Origin: Gari tellinella | Lineage: Eukaryota > Mollusca > Bivalvia > Cardiida > Psammobiidae | Assembly (NCBI GenBank): GCA_922989275.2 | Contig: OV277864.1 | Location: 20,471,550-20,535,549 of the forward strand | Length of the DNA stretch: 64,000 bases | Reading direction: 5' to 3' | The notes under the pieces: model-generated | Databases searched by the model: none | What the model was told of the DNA's origin: nothing | Seen by the model: only the letters and a program-made list of their open reading frames with translations | Part shown: one piece after another, positions 1-10,600 of the stretch | How the letters are laid out: the number at the start of each line of letters is the position of its first letter | Position numbering within the stretch: position 1 is the first letter of the stretch | Program-made: the position numbers and the translations under genes

Positions 1-2830
1 AATCCAGCGCCATCTTCTGCGTTTGATCTGCGTTGATATTGGAGTTGTACCTGTTCTACGGTGGAGTGCTGCATTGGATATAGTATTTGGCCAGAAGATT
101 TGGAGAATCCGCCTAAGACACATTCTTTGAAAGACATCAAGCTTGAGACAAAAAGACTTTGTAACTTTCCAGGATTCGGAACCATACAGCAAGACTGCAA
201 GTACAGTGGTCTTGAAAATCCTGATCTTGGTGGTAAAAGTGAGCTTGGAGGATTTCCAGATGTTCCGTAAAGCCGCATATGCACCTCGGGCTTAGAATAA
301 TCTGTTATTTACATCCTCTTCTGAATTGCCGTCACCTGTGACTTTACTGCCAAGATACACAAAATCGTTCACTTCTTCAATGGCACTATTGCTGATGGTT
401 GGTAACTGGTTGATCTGTTTTGGCGTTTACTCTCATCACTTTGGTCTTGTTGACATTGATATTGAGGCCAATCTGCTTCCCAAGAGCATCTAGCTTGTCC
501 GTCTTGGTTTGAATGTCTTGGTGGCGTTGAGCGAGAGGCGCAATGTCGTCAGCGAAGTCAAGATCCTCCAGAGTTTCTGTGAACGTCCATTGGAGTCCCT
601 TGACAGCGTTCTTGGTGGTTTCTCTCATTAGCCAATCAATACACAACGAAAATAGTAGAGGGGGCAGTAGACACCACTGCTTCACACCTGTCCTAATCTC
701 GAGGTTCTCTGTGAGAGCTGTTCCGCAGATCACTTTAGCGCTGAAATCTGTATAAAGCATCTTAATGACAGAGGTAATCTTGTCTGGGATTCCATAATGG
801 GCTAAAATCCTCCACAATGCTGGCCTATTCACGCTGTCAAATGCCTTCTGGAAGTCAATGAAATTTGCATAGACAGTTGCGTTCCATTCATGACTTTGCT
901 CTATGATTTGTCTGAGTGTGAAAATCTGATCTGTACATGACTTACCTTTCCTGAAACCGGCTTGATTGTTCCGCAGTAGTCTATCTACACTTGCTGATAT
1001 TCTGTCTAACACCACTCTGCTAAAGATCTTACTGGTCACTGACAGCAGCATTATACCTCTCCAATTGTTGCAGTCTGTAAGGTCACCCTTTTTGGCAGTT
1101 TCACTATTAATCCCACCTTCCAATCCTCAGGCGCTGTTTCTGAGATCCATACTTCCCTTAGTATACTAGCAAGTACTGTAGGAGTTATCTGTTCCTCCGC
1201 TTTAAGCAACTCTGCTGGTATCCTGTCTATACAAGGGGCTTTTCTACATTGTATTCTTTAACTTCTTAATGGCCTGTCTAATCTCTTGTACAGTTGGTGG
1301 CTCTGTGTTGATGTCAAGTGGGATTTCTGCAGGAGCAATAACTGCTTCAGTGGATGGGTCCTCCCTGTTGAGAACTCTCTCAAAACGTTCTTTCCAACAT
1401 CTCAGCTTTAATTCATCACTGGAAACAATTTCCGCTTGCAAGTTCTTTACTGGAACGTCTGTAGAAGTAAATCCTCCTGTCAATATCTTTGTGATCTTAT
1501 ACAGAGTGCACATGTCCTGATTTGCAGCTGCATCTTCGGCTTCAGTTGCCAGATTGTCTATGTATTGCCTCTTGTCTGCTTTAGCATATCTCTTGACCTC
1601 TTTGACCAAAGCTGCATAAGTGTCTTTCAGTTGCTGTTTAATCCGCTCTGACTTTGTCTGCAACAGCTTCTTTTTAACCTCCTTCCTTTCATCAATCTTA
1701 CTCCATGTCTGTTGGGATATTCACTGTTCCTTCTTCTTCCGTACTGTACCAAGAATCTTCTGTCCTGCTCCAAGAACCTCCTGATTAAATGAATCAATAG
1801 CCATTTCCTGCTGGTCATTAAACAGACTAAACCTATTCCTCAGCTCAATCTGGAAGCTTCTCTTGACCGTGGGATCTTTGAGCTTACCTACATCAAGGCG
1901 TGGATTCCTTTGCTCTCCCCTCCTGACTCTTCTCAACTTTAACTTTAACTTGGCAATTACTAATGTATGGTCACTGCCAACATCGGCTCCCCTCATCGCT
2001 CTTACATCTTGTAGACTGCCCCTCCATCTTTTGTTAATGATGATATGGTCAATCTGGTTATTGGTTTGTCCGTCTGGTGATTTCCATGTTAGCATACCAA
2101 TCTCTCACCATTATCATTCTTAATTCTGCATCCCTGTGTGCCCATAGTGGATACCTTTCCTGTATTGTCCTGGCCGACTTGTGCATTCAAATCTCCTAAG
2201 ACAAGAAGGACATCATGTTTTGGAGTTGATTCATTGACCTCCTGTAATTGGTCGTAGAAGGCGTCTTTGTCTGTATTCTCCGCAACTTCTGTTGGTGCAT
2301 AGCAAACTACAATTGTGAGTTTAGCGTATACAGAATTTTTTTAATCTTGCTGACATGAGTCTTTCGCTGATAGGCTTCCACTCTATTAGACTTTTGTGAG
2401 CTGTTTGGTCCATAATCAGTGCTACTCCTCGATCATGCTGGTCTACTGATCTTCCTGAAAAGGCTATGGTTTGTCCTGTAGTTAGTTGTCTCTTTCCAGT
2501 GCCTGTCCATCTCGTCTCACTAAATCCTAACAAGCTGATACCATACTTCTCCATCTCCCTCACCACTTGGGCTAGCTTTCCGGTCTGGTAGAGTGTCCTA
2601 ATATTCCAGCAGCCCACCCTTCGTGGTGTCTTTGGTTCAAGGATATCCGCTATCGGGTGATTAGCCGTCCTAGGTCCAGTTTCCTGGCGTGCTTCCATCC
2701 TTGGTCCGGTATTGTTGTTTTCTCTGGTGTTGGTTTCTGTAGCGTGTTGAGTTTTTACATGACTGGGGTGCTGGCCCTGCGCACAACCCTCCTCCTTTCG
2801 CATCCGGGCTTGGGACCGACCATGGCGGAG
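1..2830 (-). pseudogene. Decayed APE-type non-LTR retrotransposon (ORF2: endonuclease + reverse transcriptase)
   Basis: Read on the minus strand, the fragments run in ORF2 order. An exonuclease/endonuclease/phosphatase-fold start (RRVGCWNIRTLYQTGKL, then SETRWTGTG) lies at about 2490-2650. The endonuclease end (GSDHTLVIAKLKLKLRR) is near 1930-1990, a linker is at 1244-1663, and reverse transcriptase is at 386-1123 with FIDFQKAFDSVNR (823-866) and the catalytic FADDI box (about 541-557). Beyond 386 the C-terminal part continues in other frames (LLYGSESWK) to the window edge. Frameshifts and stops separate the blocks, and the usually conserved KQGC.LSPLLF segment reads KQWCLLPPLLF, so it is dead. 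Such sequences are often annotated as craniofacial-development-protein-2-like; RTE/CR1-like is my best guess at clade. The 3' end lies outside the window. Confidence 0.85.
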
Positions 2831-2964
2831 TTATGACTGTATACAGTGGAACTATTTCCTCAGCGGAGGAATATATTTAATGCATAAAATACATATTTAT
2901 ACCATTATACGTTATTAAAGGAGATGGCCGATTATCTACCACCTTGCCTGGTAATTAGCAACTA

Positions 2965-3172
2965 CAGTAAAACCTCTATATTACGGACAATAAAAAGAAT
3001 GCTAAATGAGTGTATAAAAGGCAGATGGCAGCTTAAAGCACGTTACAGTAAAACAGAAAGCTCCTACACGTAGGAGCTTTCTGTTTTACTGTCACCTTGC
3101 TTTAAGTAGTCACCTGTCAGAAACACCTAATAATTAACACAATTTAGTGGTCGTAATAGAGAGGTTTCGCTG
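2965..3172. mobile_element. M3 palindromic MITE (TA / CAGTAAAACCTC ends, core 2)
   Basis: Ends CAGTAAAACCTC and its mirror are flanked by TA. Inside lies a long hairpin (about 3042-3115) whose arms read CAGTAAAACAGAAAGCTCC and the complement. TA target and CAGT ends fit pogo/Tigger-like Tc1-mariner MITEs; it has no coding capacity. Confidence 0.85.
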
Positions 3173-3287
3173 TATGTACAATCACAAGTACAAAAAGGTT
3201 TAACATTAATTTTGTATCAATAGTGCTTCAGTTGTAATTACATAAATATACGTTTAAAAAGATATCGATAACGAACATTTAAGCATA

Positions 3288-3492
3288 CAGTAAAACCTCT
3301 CTATTACGACCACTAAATTTTGTTAGTTATTAGGGTGTTTGTGATAGGTGACCGCTTAAAGCAAGGTGACAGTGAAACAGAGAGCTCCTAAAGGAGCTCT
3401 CTGTTTCACTGTCACCTTGCTTTAAGCTGTCACCTCTCTATTTTACAATCAATTAGCCTCGTTTCAGTGGTCGTAATAGCGAGGTTTTACTG
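3288..3492. mobile_element. M3 palindromic MITE, best preserved copy
   Basis: 205 bp between TA dinucleotides. The hairpin at 3355-3436 is almost perfect, from GCTTAAAGCAAGGTGACAGT to its mirror. The outer ends read as CCTCTCTATTACGACCACT and complement. Confidence 0.9.
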
Positions 3493-3637
3493 TATAGAAA
3501 AGCTCTACGGTAGCTTTCTTTATATATTCACACATATTGACAATAAGTGCTTCAATAGACCGGTAAATAAAATAAACACGTTTGTTCCAAGACGAATATG
3601 TCCATTGTAAACAACTTGGAGCCATGCGTTAACCACT

Positions 3638-3839
3638 CAGGGCGGCCATACGTTGATCATGAAAAATTCTAAGATTTCGAAATGTTCTATTGTTCAAGCG
3701 TGATCATTTAAAGCAGATTGAAAGTAAAGCAGAATGCGCCTTATGGCGCATTCTGCTTTTCTTTCAGCCTGCTTTAAGCTACACGTACCACCTGCTTGGA
3801 TAAAAATCCGAAGAAAAATCCGGAGAAATGGCATCCCTG
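3638..3839. mobile_element. M4 MITE (CAGGGC.GCCAT ends, core 2)
   Basis: Imperfect inverted ends CAGGGCGGCCAT and ATGGCATCCCTG enclose a hairpin at 3712-3778 with arms AAAGTAAAGCAGAATGCGCC and mirror. CAGGG-type ends recall hAT elements, but I could not identify a matching target duplication, so the superfamily is tentative. Confidence 0.65.
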
Positions 3840-4036
3840 ACCATTTTTCACAGATCTTGCATTGACTACATTACATTGCAATCCATTGCCTTTCATTTAA
3901 ACTTGAAAGAATAACGTCATTTCCCTCTGTATGCTATTAGAGCGAAAAGCTACCTGCAAATTAACATGTAGTTAAACCTAGTGACGAGTATACTCGTCAT
4001 TAATATATATGTACAATGCATGTGTCAGAGTACACC

Positions 4037-4244
4037 GGGCCCGTCTTACGAAACGTCGTACGACAAATATTGTCGTAAGTTAGATTCTAAAATTCTCAAT
4101 TATTATTCATTTCTCCATCTCATCCCGTCGTTTGACTTCTCTTTGGAATCGTCTTGATTTTATGGAGAAATCAGAAATTAGAGGTGTTTTCAAATTTAGA
4201 CTTACGACCGTTTTTGTCGTATGACGTTTCATAAGACGGTCCCC
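4037..4244. mobile_element. M6 palindromic MITE (GGGCCCGT...ACGGTCCCC)
   Basis: Inverted ends contain TCGTACGACAAATATTGTCG and the mirror block ACGACCGTTTTTGTCGTATG. Related copies are at 17767-18009 and 63716-63962. This copy has lost part of the central hairpin seen in those. Confidence 0.75.
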
Positions 4245-4974
4245 TGTCCTATTCAAACAGTGGAGACCCTGACTAGAGGGTTCCTGCAGGTACCCTCTGA
4301 TCAGGGTCTGCAAAGTAGTTACTCTGCAATGTTTGTCATTTTGCAATATATTGTTAAAATCAGCCCTAAATTGCGACAAATTAAACTTAATTGGTAAAAT
4401 CATAACAAAGCAAATAGCTAGCATATCTCGGTGTTCGTAGTCGTCATTGCATGAAACAATGAGGGGAGAATCTTAATCCTCAACAAAAAGACCCTTTGAT
4501 ACTCTTACATTCCAAGACAATCAATATTTATATTACGTATAAATTGCCCTAAAAGTGCTATACCACTTGTAACAGGTATCAACTAGTCCATAGTTAACCC
4601 TTATCACGCTGAATTGTCGTCTGCTTCAAATTTATAGTCTGCAAATAACTCAAAATCAACAATTAGGCTATTTAAGATTTAAATAAAAATTGAATGCGAG
4701 TGCCAAATAGTTTCGATCCAGATTAGACGCCGCGTGACTTAGCGTCTAATCTGGATCCAAACTTTTTGCATAAGCTTGCCAAGTGGTGCTTAGCACGATA
4801 AGAACTATAGCTTTGAATAAACAGTGCCTCGAAAAGACAGGAGACTACTTTTCGGATAAAATCATGATCTTGTCTTTATTTTACAATCAGAAAAGAACAG
4901 GGAACAGTTACAGTGAAGAGGATTGTACGGAGTTATCTTTGACAGTCAGAGAAGTATGCATGTATATGGACTTA
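4245..4974. other. No gene; degenerate hairpins and an M2 copy
   Basis: A degenerate core-1-like hairpin lies at 4258-4312. TTAACCC at 4594 opens a probable M2 element whose core-1 hairpin is at 4706-4770 (GATCCAGATTAGACGCCGCG and mirror); its right end is unclear. Open frames here follow no recognisable protein. Confidence 0.5.
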
Positions 4975-5175
4975 CAGCAAAACCTCTCTATTACGACCAC
5001 TAAATTGTGTTATTTATATTCAGTGTTTACGACAGGTGACAGCTTAAAGCAAGGTGTTAGTATCACAGAAAGCTCCTCTAGGAGCTTTCTGTGTTACTGT
5101 CACCATGCTTTAAGCTGCCACCTGTCTTTTAAACAATCAATTCTTTTTAACGGTCGTAATAGAGAGGTTTTACTG
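4975..5175. mobile_element. M3 palindromic MITE
   Basis: TA-flanked, ends CAGCAAAACCTCTCTATTACG and mirror, with a full core-2 hairpin at 5041-5116. A 147-codon open frame across it is a by-product of the hairpin. Confidence 0.85.
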
Positions 5176-5608
5176 CATATAATTCTGTATTATTCGTGCC
5201 TTGATAAAATAGTAATTAAACTCTAATTAGACTGACAGCATACGGTCAAAAGAGGAATTAATTTTTCGGAATGACAAATTAATATCCATTTCGATAAGAC
5301 ATGCATATTTGCAACGGGAAGTAATATTGTTTCAGCAAAATTTCCCTTTTGATACTAAACAAGATTCAAAGTATCAAGTTGATAACTTTGACAGTTATTG
5401 GAAATTTTCATTAACAAATTCTAAGTCAAAACAAGGGCAATAACTCTGGAGTGACAACTCTCAGGGTTACCTGCCTTATAGTAATTTAAGTTTCCTTTTT
5501 GATACTGAACAAGTATTCAAAGTTTTAAATGGATACGTCCGATCAATATTTATTGAGAAATGGTGTCTTAAAAAAGACTTAGATAATAGGGTGTGAACAA
5601 TACATGTA

Positions 5609-5854
5609 CAGTGGAGAATCTGTTATTCTTTCCCGTTTAAACGCAAACGTACGCAAACGCAAAGCGCTAAAACGTAGAAAAGAACAACTTTTGGACAATT
5701 CTGATATTTCATGTTTATCTTGGTGGCAAACAGTTTGGAGCCTGATCAGACGCCGGGTTACCCGGCGTCTGATCTGGCTCCAAACTGTTTGCACTGCAAA
5801 TAATAGTTTTAGCGTAAATGCGTTTATTAGGAAAGAATAACACATTCTCCACTG
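5609..5854 (-). mobile_element. M1 hairpin MITE, reference copy (246 bp)
   Basis: TA-flanked with inverted ends CAGTGGAGAATCTGTTATTC and GAATAACACATTCTCCACTG. A nearly perfect ~70-bp stem at about 5728-5794 contains GATCAGACGCCGGGTTACCC. One side arm carries CGTTTAAACGCAAACG, the other AGCGTAAATGCGTTTATT. Orientation is assigned from these side arms: minus means GTTTAAACG comes first. The stem keeps one fixed mismatch (CCTGATC opposite GATCTGG). No protein is encoded; the TA target and CAGT ends point to Tc1/mariner-type mobilisation, an inference. Confidence 0.9.
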
Positions 5855-5897
5855 TAGCTGGACTTTTTCTTCGAAATGTCGATATAACAAGTGTTAA

Positions 5898-6092
5898 CCC
5901 TTCACTGCCATGACGTCATCAACTTTCAACAATTCTCGTCTGCTTTTATTTGTCAGCTTGATTTCTACTAAGTAATTTAAACTGGGTGTCAAACAGTTTG
6001 GATCCTGATCAGACGTCGCGTTACGCGGGGTTTGATCAGGATCCAAACTGTTTGCACGTAACCATTGTCCTCGGGGTAAGGCAGTGAAGAGT
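5898..6092. mobile_element. M2 MITE (TTAA target, CCCTTCACTGCC ends, core 1)
   Basis: TTAA at 5894-5897 and 6093-6096 flank ends CCCTTCACTGCCATGACG and a mirror GGCAGTGAAG. The centre (5990-6053) is the core-1 hairpin CAAACAGTTTGGATCCTGAT with mirror. TTAA duplication and CCC ends are typical of piggyBac-type MITEs. Confidence 0.8.
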
Positions 6093-6108
6093 TTAATTAG
6101 CCACTTAA

Positions 6109-6326
6109 CCCTTTCACTACAAAATCTTTCGTGAGATTTTACCCCTTCACCGTTTAATTGTCGTCTGCTTTAATTTTGTGTCTGCAATGTCATGTCAAAG
6201 TTAAAAAATAAAAAGTTTGACTGAGAAAAAAAATCAAAACGAGTATCAAACAGTTGTTATGTGGCGTCTGATCAGGACCCAAACTGTTTGCAAACGCGCT
6301 TTAATGCACCATTGAGAGTGAAAGGG
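6109..6326. mobile_element. M2 MITE, diverged, adjacent copy
   Basis: TTAA flanks at 6105-6108 and 6327-6330. Ends CCCTTTCAC and GTGAAAGGG are inverted. The internal hairpin has lost most of its left arm: only the right arm GTCTGATCAGGACCCAAACT is clear. Confidence 0.65.
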
Positions 6327-6584
6327 TTAAAATATGACGTTTGCAGTCTTTTAACTTACAAACATCGACACTGCATGGCAAAAGTAAAGCAAAAAGCTCC
6401 TATTTGAGCTTTCATGCGTGAAACTATTTCGTATAGTTTTCTCAATGGTTGTCTCTATAGAGAGTCACATTTTACTTTTGATGAAAACGGATGTGTTCGA
6501 CTTAAGCGAATTCTAGAAATCGAAGTTTAACTGTATTCATCTGTGGTGAGATTTGTGTACTATTTGTGTCCGGGAATTCTCTTA

Positions 6585-6845
6585 CAGTGAAGAAGACGTT
6601 ATTCTTTCCATATAAACGCCTTTACGCTGAAACAATTACATGTATTTCCAATGCAAACAGTTTGGAGCCAGATCAGACGCCGGGTAACCCGGCGTCTGAA
6701 CATGCTCCAAACTATTTGATCCTCACATTAAAAATAGATACGGCTAGAAATGTAAAAAAAAAGCTTGTCGTTTGCTACGTTTTATTGCAATACTTTTCCT
6801 TTCGTTTGGGTTTAAAAAATGAGAAAGAAAAATGTGTTCTCCACT
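6585..6845 (+). mobile_element. M1 hairpin MITE, diverged copy
   Basis: Starts CAGTGAAGAAGACG and ends TGTTCTCCACTG. The core hairpin (6650-6720) keeps GACGCCGGGTAACCCGGCGT. It is longer than other copies because of small insertions in the right side arm; the right flank is TC, not TA. Confidence 0.8.
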
Positions 6846-7049
6846 GTCACTTGTGTTGGTACGGAATCTAATCCATGACTGAACTGTGCGTTATGACATG
6901 CATCATATGTTTAACAATATGTAAAAGAATTTACATATAAACTTTCCTTTAATAGATATGCCAGAGTAAACTACCACTTAAGGTGTGTACACGCGTTAAG
7001 GATAAAACACCTTTCTTCTCAACTGACGTGCATGTTGATTTAGTAAATA

Positions 7050-7244
7050 CAGCCGAACTTCGGTTTCTCGAAATCGCTTAAACCGAGTCTACTGGTGTTT
7101 CAACAGTTGAAAGTTTCATTATATAGAACTCGTTTAAGTCAATAATATCCGTATTTTAAATTCCATATGTTAAAATACCAATGATTGAACTTTAAAGTAG
7201 GGATATGTCCGACCTCAGCGAGGCTGAGATATCGATGATCGACT
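7050..7244. mobile_element. M7 MITE (CAGTCGAACTTCGATATC-type ends)
   Basis: TA-flanked; CAGCCGAACTTCGGTTTCTC at the left and a diverged mirror ATATCGATGATCGACTG at the right. A better copy is at 38565-38756. Confidence 0.6.
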
Positions 7245-7330
7245 GTAGGTGTTCTTCATTTCAAACAAGTACAAACATCGTCACTGTATAAATATATGTA
7301 ACATGAAGAAACTCGGCTTTTCAGACATTC

Positions 7331-7440
7331 AGACAGAGAAGACCCAGATTAGCCGCCGCGTTTAAACGCAGCGGCTAATCTGGGTCTTCTCTATCTCATC
7401 TGGGTCTTCTCTGTATGTTATGGGTCTTCTCTGTCTCCAT
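7331..7440. repeat. Perfect hairpin plus short direct repeats upstream of the dehydrogenase
   Basis: GAGAAGACCCAGATTAGCCG mirrors itself around GCGTTTAAACGC, and the motif TGGGTCTTCTCT then recurs three times to 7431. It lies about 100 bp before the start codon of the host gene, so it may fall in its promoter or 5' UTR. Confidence 0.7.
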
Positions 7441-7531
7441 AACGCATGTCATTTTCATGTTTATCTAGCAGGTTCAAGATTGAAATACAACCACTTATAG
7501 TAATATTTCAATTGATAATCGAGGACGGAAG

Positions 7532-7624
7532 ATGAAGGTTGACGGATCTAATGTGATCGTTACCGGTGGGGCACAGGGACTCGGAGAAACGTTTACAGAG
7601 TCTCTTCTAAAACAGGGCGCAAAG
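7532..7624 (+). CDS. HPGD-like: Dehydrogenase exon 1
   Basis: Residues 1-31, first beta strand and glycine-rich TGGAQGLG loop; donor AAAG|GTGGGT, phase 0. Confidence 0.9.
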
Positions 7625-10600
7625 GTGGGTGGAGTTTTACTTCAGCTATGTTATTTGCAATACAACGATACTTGGTTTACTAGTCAAGTCATGTAATGGC
7701 GAACTGTTGTGTCTTCCCTATGTTCCGCCATGGGTGGAAAGGTGCCCGGTAGGTAAGATCTTCTTTAGGACCGCTCTGATCTGAATCTTCATAGTTTGCA
7801 TGGGACAAGTAAACTCTTGATATATACAGTGGATAATCTGTTATTCTTTCCCGTTTAAACGCAAACGTACGCAAACGCAAAGCGCTAAAACGTAGAAAAA
7901 AATCAACTTTTGGACAATTCTGATATTTCATGTTTATCTTGGTGCCAAACAGTTTGGAGCCTGATCAGACGCCGGGTTACCCGCGTCTGATCAGGCTCCA
8001 AACTGTTTGCACTGCAAATAATAGTTTTAGCGTAAACGCGTTTATTGGGAAAGAATAATACATTCTCCACTGTACATTGTTTGTAAGTGACGATTATACT
8101 GGTATATAGGGCTCAATGTCTTAATGCATGAACTTTGACCAAGCGTTAAAAATGGCACAGGATCTGTTTTTAACATTAAGAATCGACTCTGGGTCGATAG
8201 TTAACTTCATGTTCAAAAGACACATGAGTAGAAAAAAGTTGTTAAAACGGCACTTTGACTGTATGCATGCGGCTATTTTCTGTTTCCCATGCAATCCTAT
8301 TAAATAACATTAATGAACCGTCTTGAACCCTTTTATTATCATGACAGAAGTGATGATGCCGCAACTTAGCGTCTGCTTGTAAAAATATCGTCTGTATTTA
8401 TTGCGGAAGTTTAGAATTTCAAGCACTTTGCTACAATGTTTATGGGTGTTCTATGAATGTCAATTTTAGAATTTCAAGCACTTTGCTACAATGTTTATGG
8501 GTGTTCTATGAGCGTCAAGTTAAGAATTTCAAGCACTTTGCTACAATGTTTGTGGGTGTTCTATGGGTGTCAAAGTTAGAATTTCAAGCACTTTACTACA
8601 TTGTTTATGGGTGTTCTATAGATGTCAAGTTTAGAATTTCAAGCACTTTGCTACAATGTTTATGGGTGTTCTATGGGTGTCACGTTTAGAATTTTAAGCA
8701 CTTTGCTACAATGTTTATGGGTGTTCTATGAGCGTCAAGTTAAGAATTTCAAGCACTTTGCTACAATGTTTGTGGGTGTTCTATGGGTGTCAAAGTTAGA
8801 ATTTCAAGCACTTTACTACATTGTTTATGGGTGTTCTATAGATGTCAAGTTTAGAATTTCAAGCACTTTGCTACAATGTTTATGGGTGTTCTATGGGTGT
8901 CACGTTTAGAATTTCAAGCACTTTGCTACAATGTTTATGGGTGTTCTATGAGTATTTAGTTTAGAATTTCAAGCACTTTGCTACAATGTTTATGGGTGTT
9001 CTATGATTATTTAGTTAAGAATTTCAATCACTTTGCTACAGTGTTTGTGGGTGTTCTATGAGTGTCAAGTTTAGAATTTCAAGCACTTTGCTACATTGTT
9101 TATGGGTGTTCTATGGGTGTCAAGTTTAGAATTTCAAGCACTTTGCTACAGTGTTATGGGTGTTCTATGAGTGTCAAGTTTAGAATTTCAAGCACTTTGC
9201 TACAATGTTTATGGGTGTTCTATAGGTGTCAAGTTTAGAATTTCAAGCACTTTGCTACAATGTTTATGGGTGTTCTATAGATGTCAAGTTTAGAATTTCA
9301 AGCACTTTGCTACAATGTTTATGGGTGTTCTATGGGTGTCACGTTTAGAATTTTAAGCACTTTGCTACAATGTTTATGGGTGTTCTATGGGTGTCAAGTT
9401 TAGAATTTCAAGCACTTTTCTACAATGTTTATGGGTGTTCTATCATCTATGAGTGTCAAGTTTAGAATTTCAAGCACTTGACTACACTGTTTATGGGTGT
9501 TCTATGAGTGTCAAGTTTAGAATTTCAAGCACTTTGCTACAATATTTATGGGTGTTCTATATGTGGCAAGTTTAGAATTTCAAGCACCTGGCTACAATGT
9601 TTATGGGTGTTCTATGAGTGTCAAGTTTATAATTTCAAGCACTTTGCTACATTGTTTATGGGTGTTCTATGAGTGTCAAGTTTAGAATTTCAAGCACTTT
9701 GCTACAATGTTTATGGGTGTTCTATGAGTGTCAAGTTTAGAATTTCAAGCACTTTGCTACAATGTTGATGTGTGTTCTATGAGTGTCAAGTTTAGAATTT
9801 CAAGCACTTTGCTACAATATTTATGGGTGTTCTATGAGTATTTAGTTTAGAATTTCAAGCACTTTGGTACAATGTTTATGGGTGTTCTATGGGTGTCAAG
9901 TTTAGAATTTCAAGCACTTTGCTACAATGTTTATGGGTGTTCTATAGGTGTCAAGTTTAGAATTTCAAGCACTTTGCTACAGTGTTTATGGGTGTTCTAT
10001 GAGTATTAAGTTAAGAATTTCAAGCACTTTGCTACAATGTTTATGAGTGTGCTATGAGTGTCAAACTGTTTACGCGGCATCTGATCTGGATCCAAACAGT
10101 TTGCCAATGTAAATATTGCCAAACCTTGTACTGAACAGGATGTATAGTACATTATGGAGTGGTTGTGTTTCAGGTTTGTTTTGCTGACATTAATGAGGAA
10201 GTTGGAAGGAAGACGGAAGCCAAATTCCAGGAAACCTATGGCAAAAATAAATGCTTTTTTGTCCTCTGTGACATAAGCAAGGAAGCAGATTTTAACGGTA
10301 ATAGTAACGTTCTAATGTTAACTCTATCACTTCTATTTTTACCACAATCCGCTTAACCCATTTCTCCATAATTACGCCTTTTTATGCCTTTAATGTTTTC
10401 ATCCATTGAAGAAAATATCTCCACTATATACACCCATGAATGTGTACTAAAAGAAATACAATATTTTCTATATCTCAACAGATGTCATGGGAATTAATCA
10501 CTTTGCATGTACAGACACCAAGCCAAAATATATGTAGATCTATATGTGTACATGTATAATTTACAGTCAATCTGTGTAATCAGTCATTTCATAAAATGAC

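Noticed and set aside
4783..5226. 147-codon frame as a host gene
   Set aside because: Most of it is the M3 MITE at 4975-5175 and it has no similarity pattern outside it.
5604..5840. Small basic protein gene (RRRVTRRLI) and its many copies
   Set aside because: The frames coincide exactly with M1 hairpins on both strands and break wherever the MITE is eroded.
8453..8909. Repetitive protein genes across the minisatellite
   Set aside because: The unit is not a multiple of three; frames shift from unit to unit.
8408..10064. Regular repeats considered as a CRISPR-like array
   Set aside because: Units are contiguous 55-bp near-identical copies without distinct spacers, inside a eukaryotic intron.
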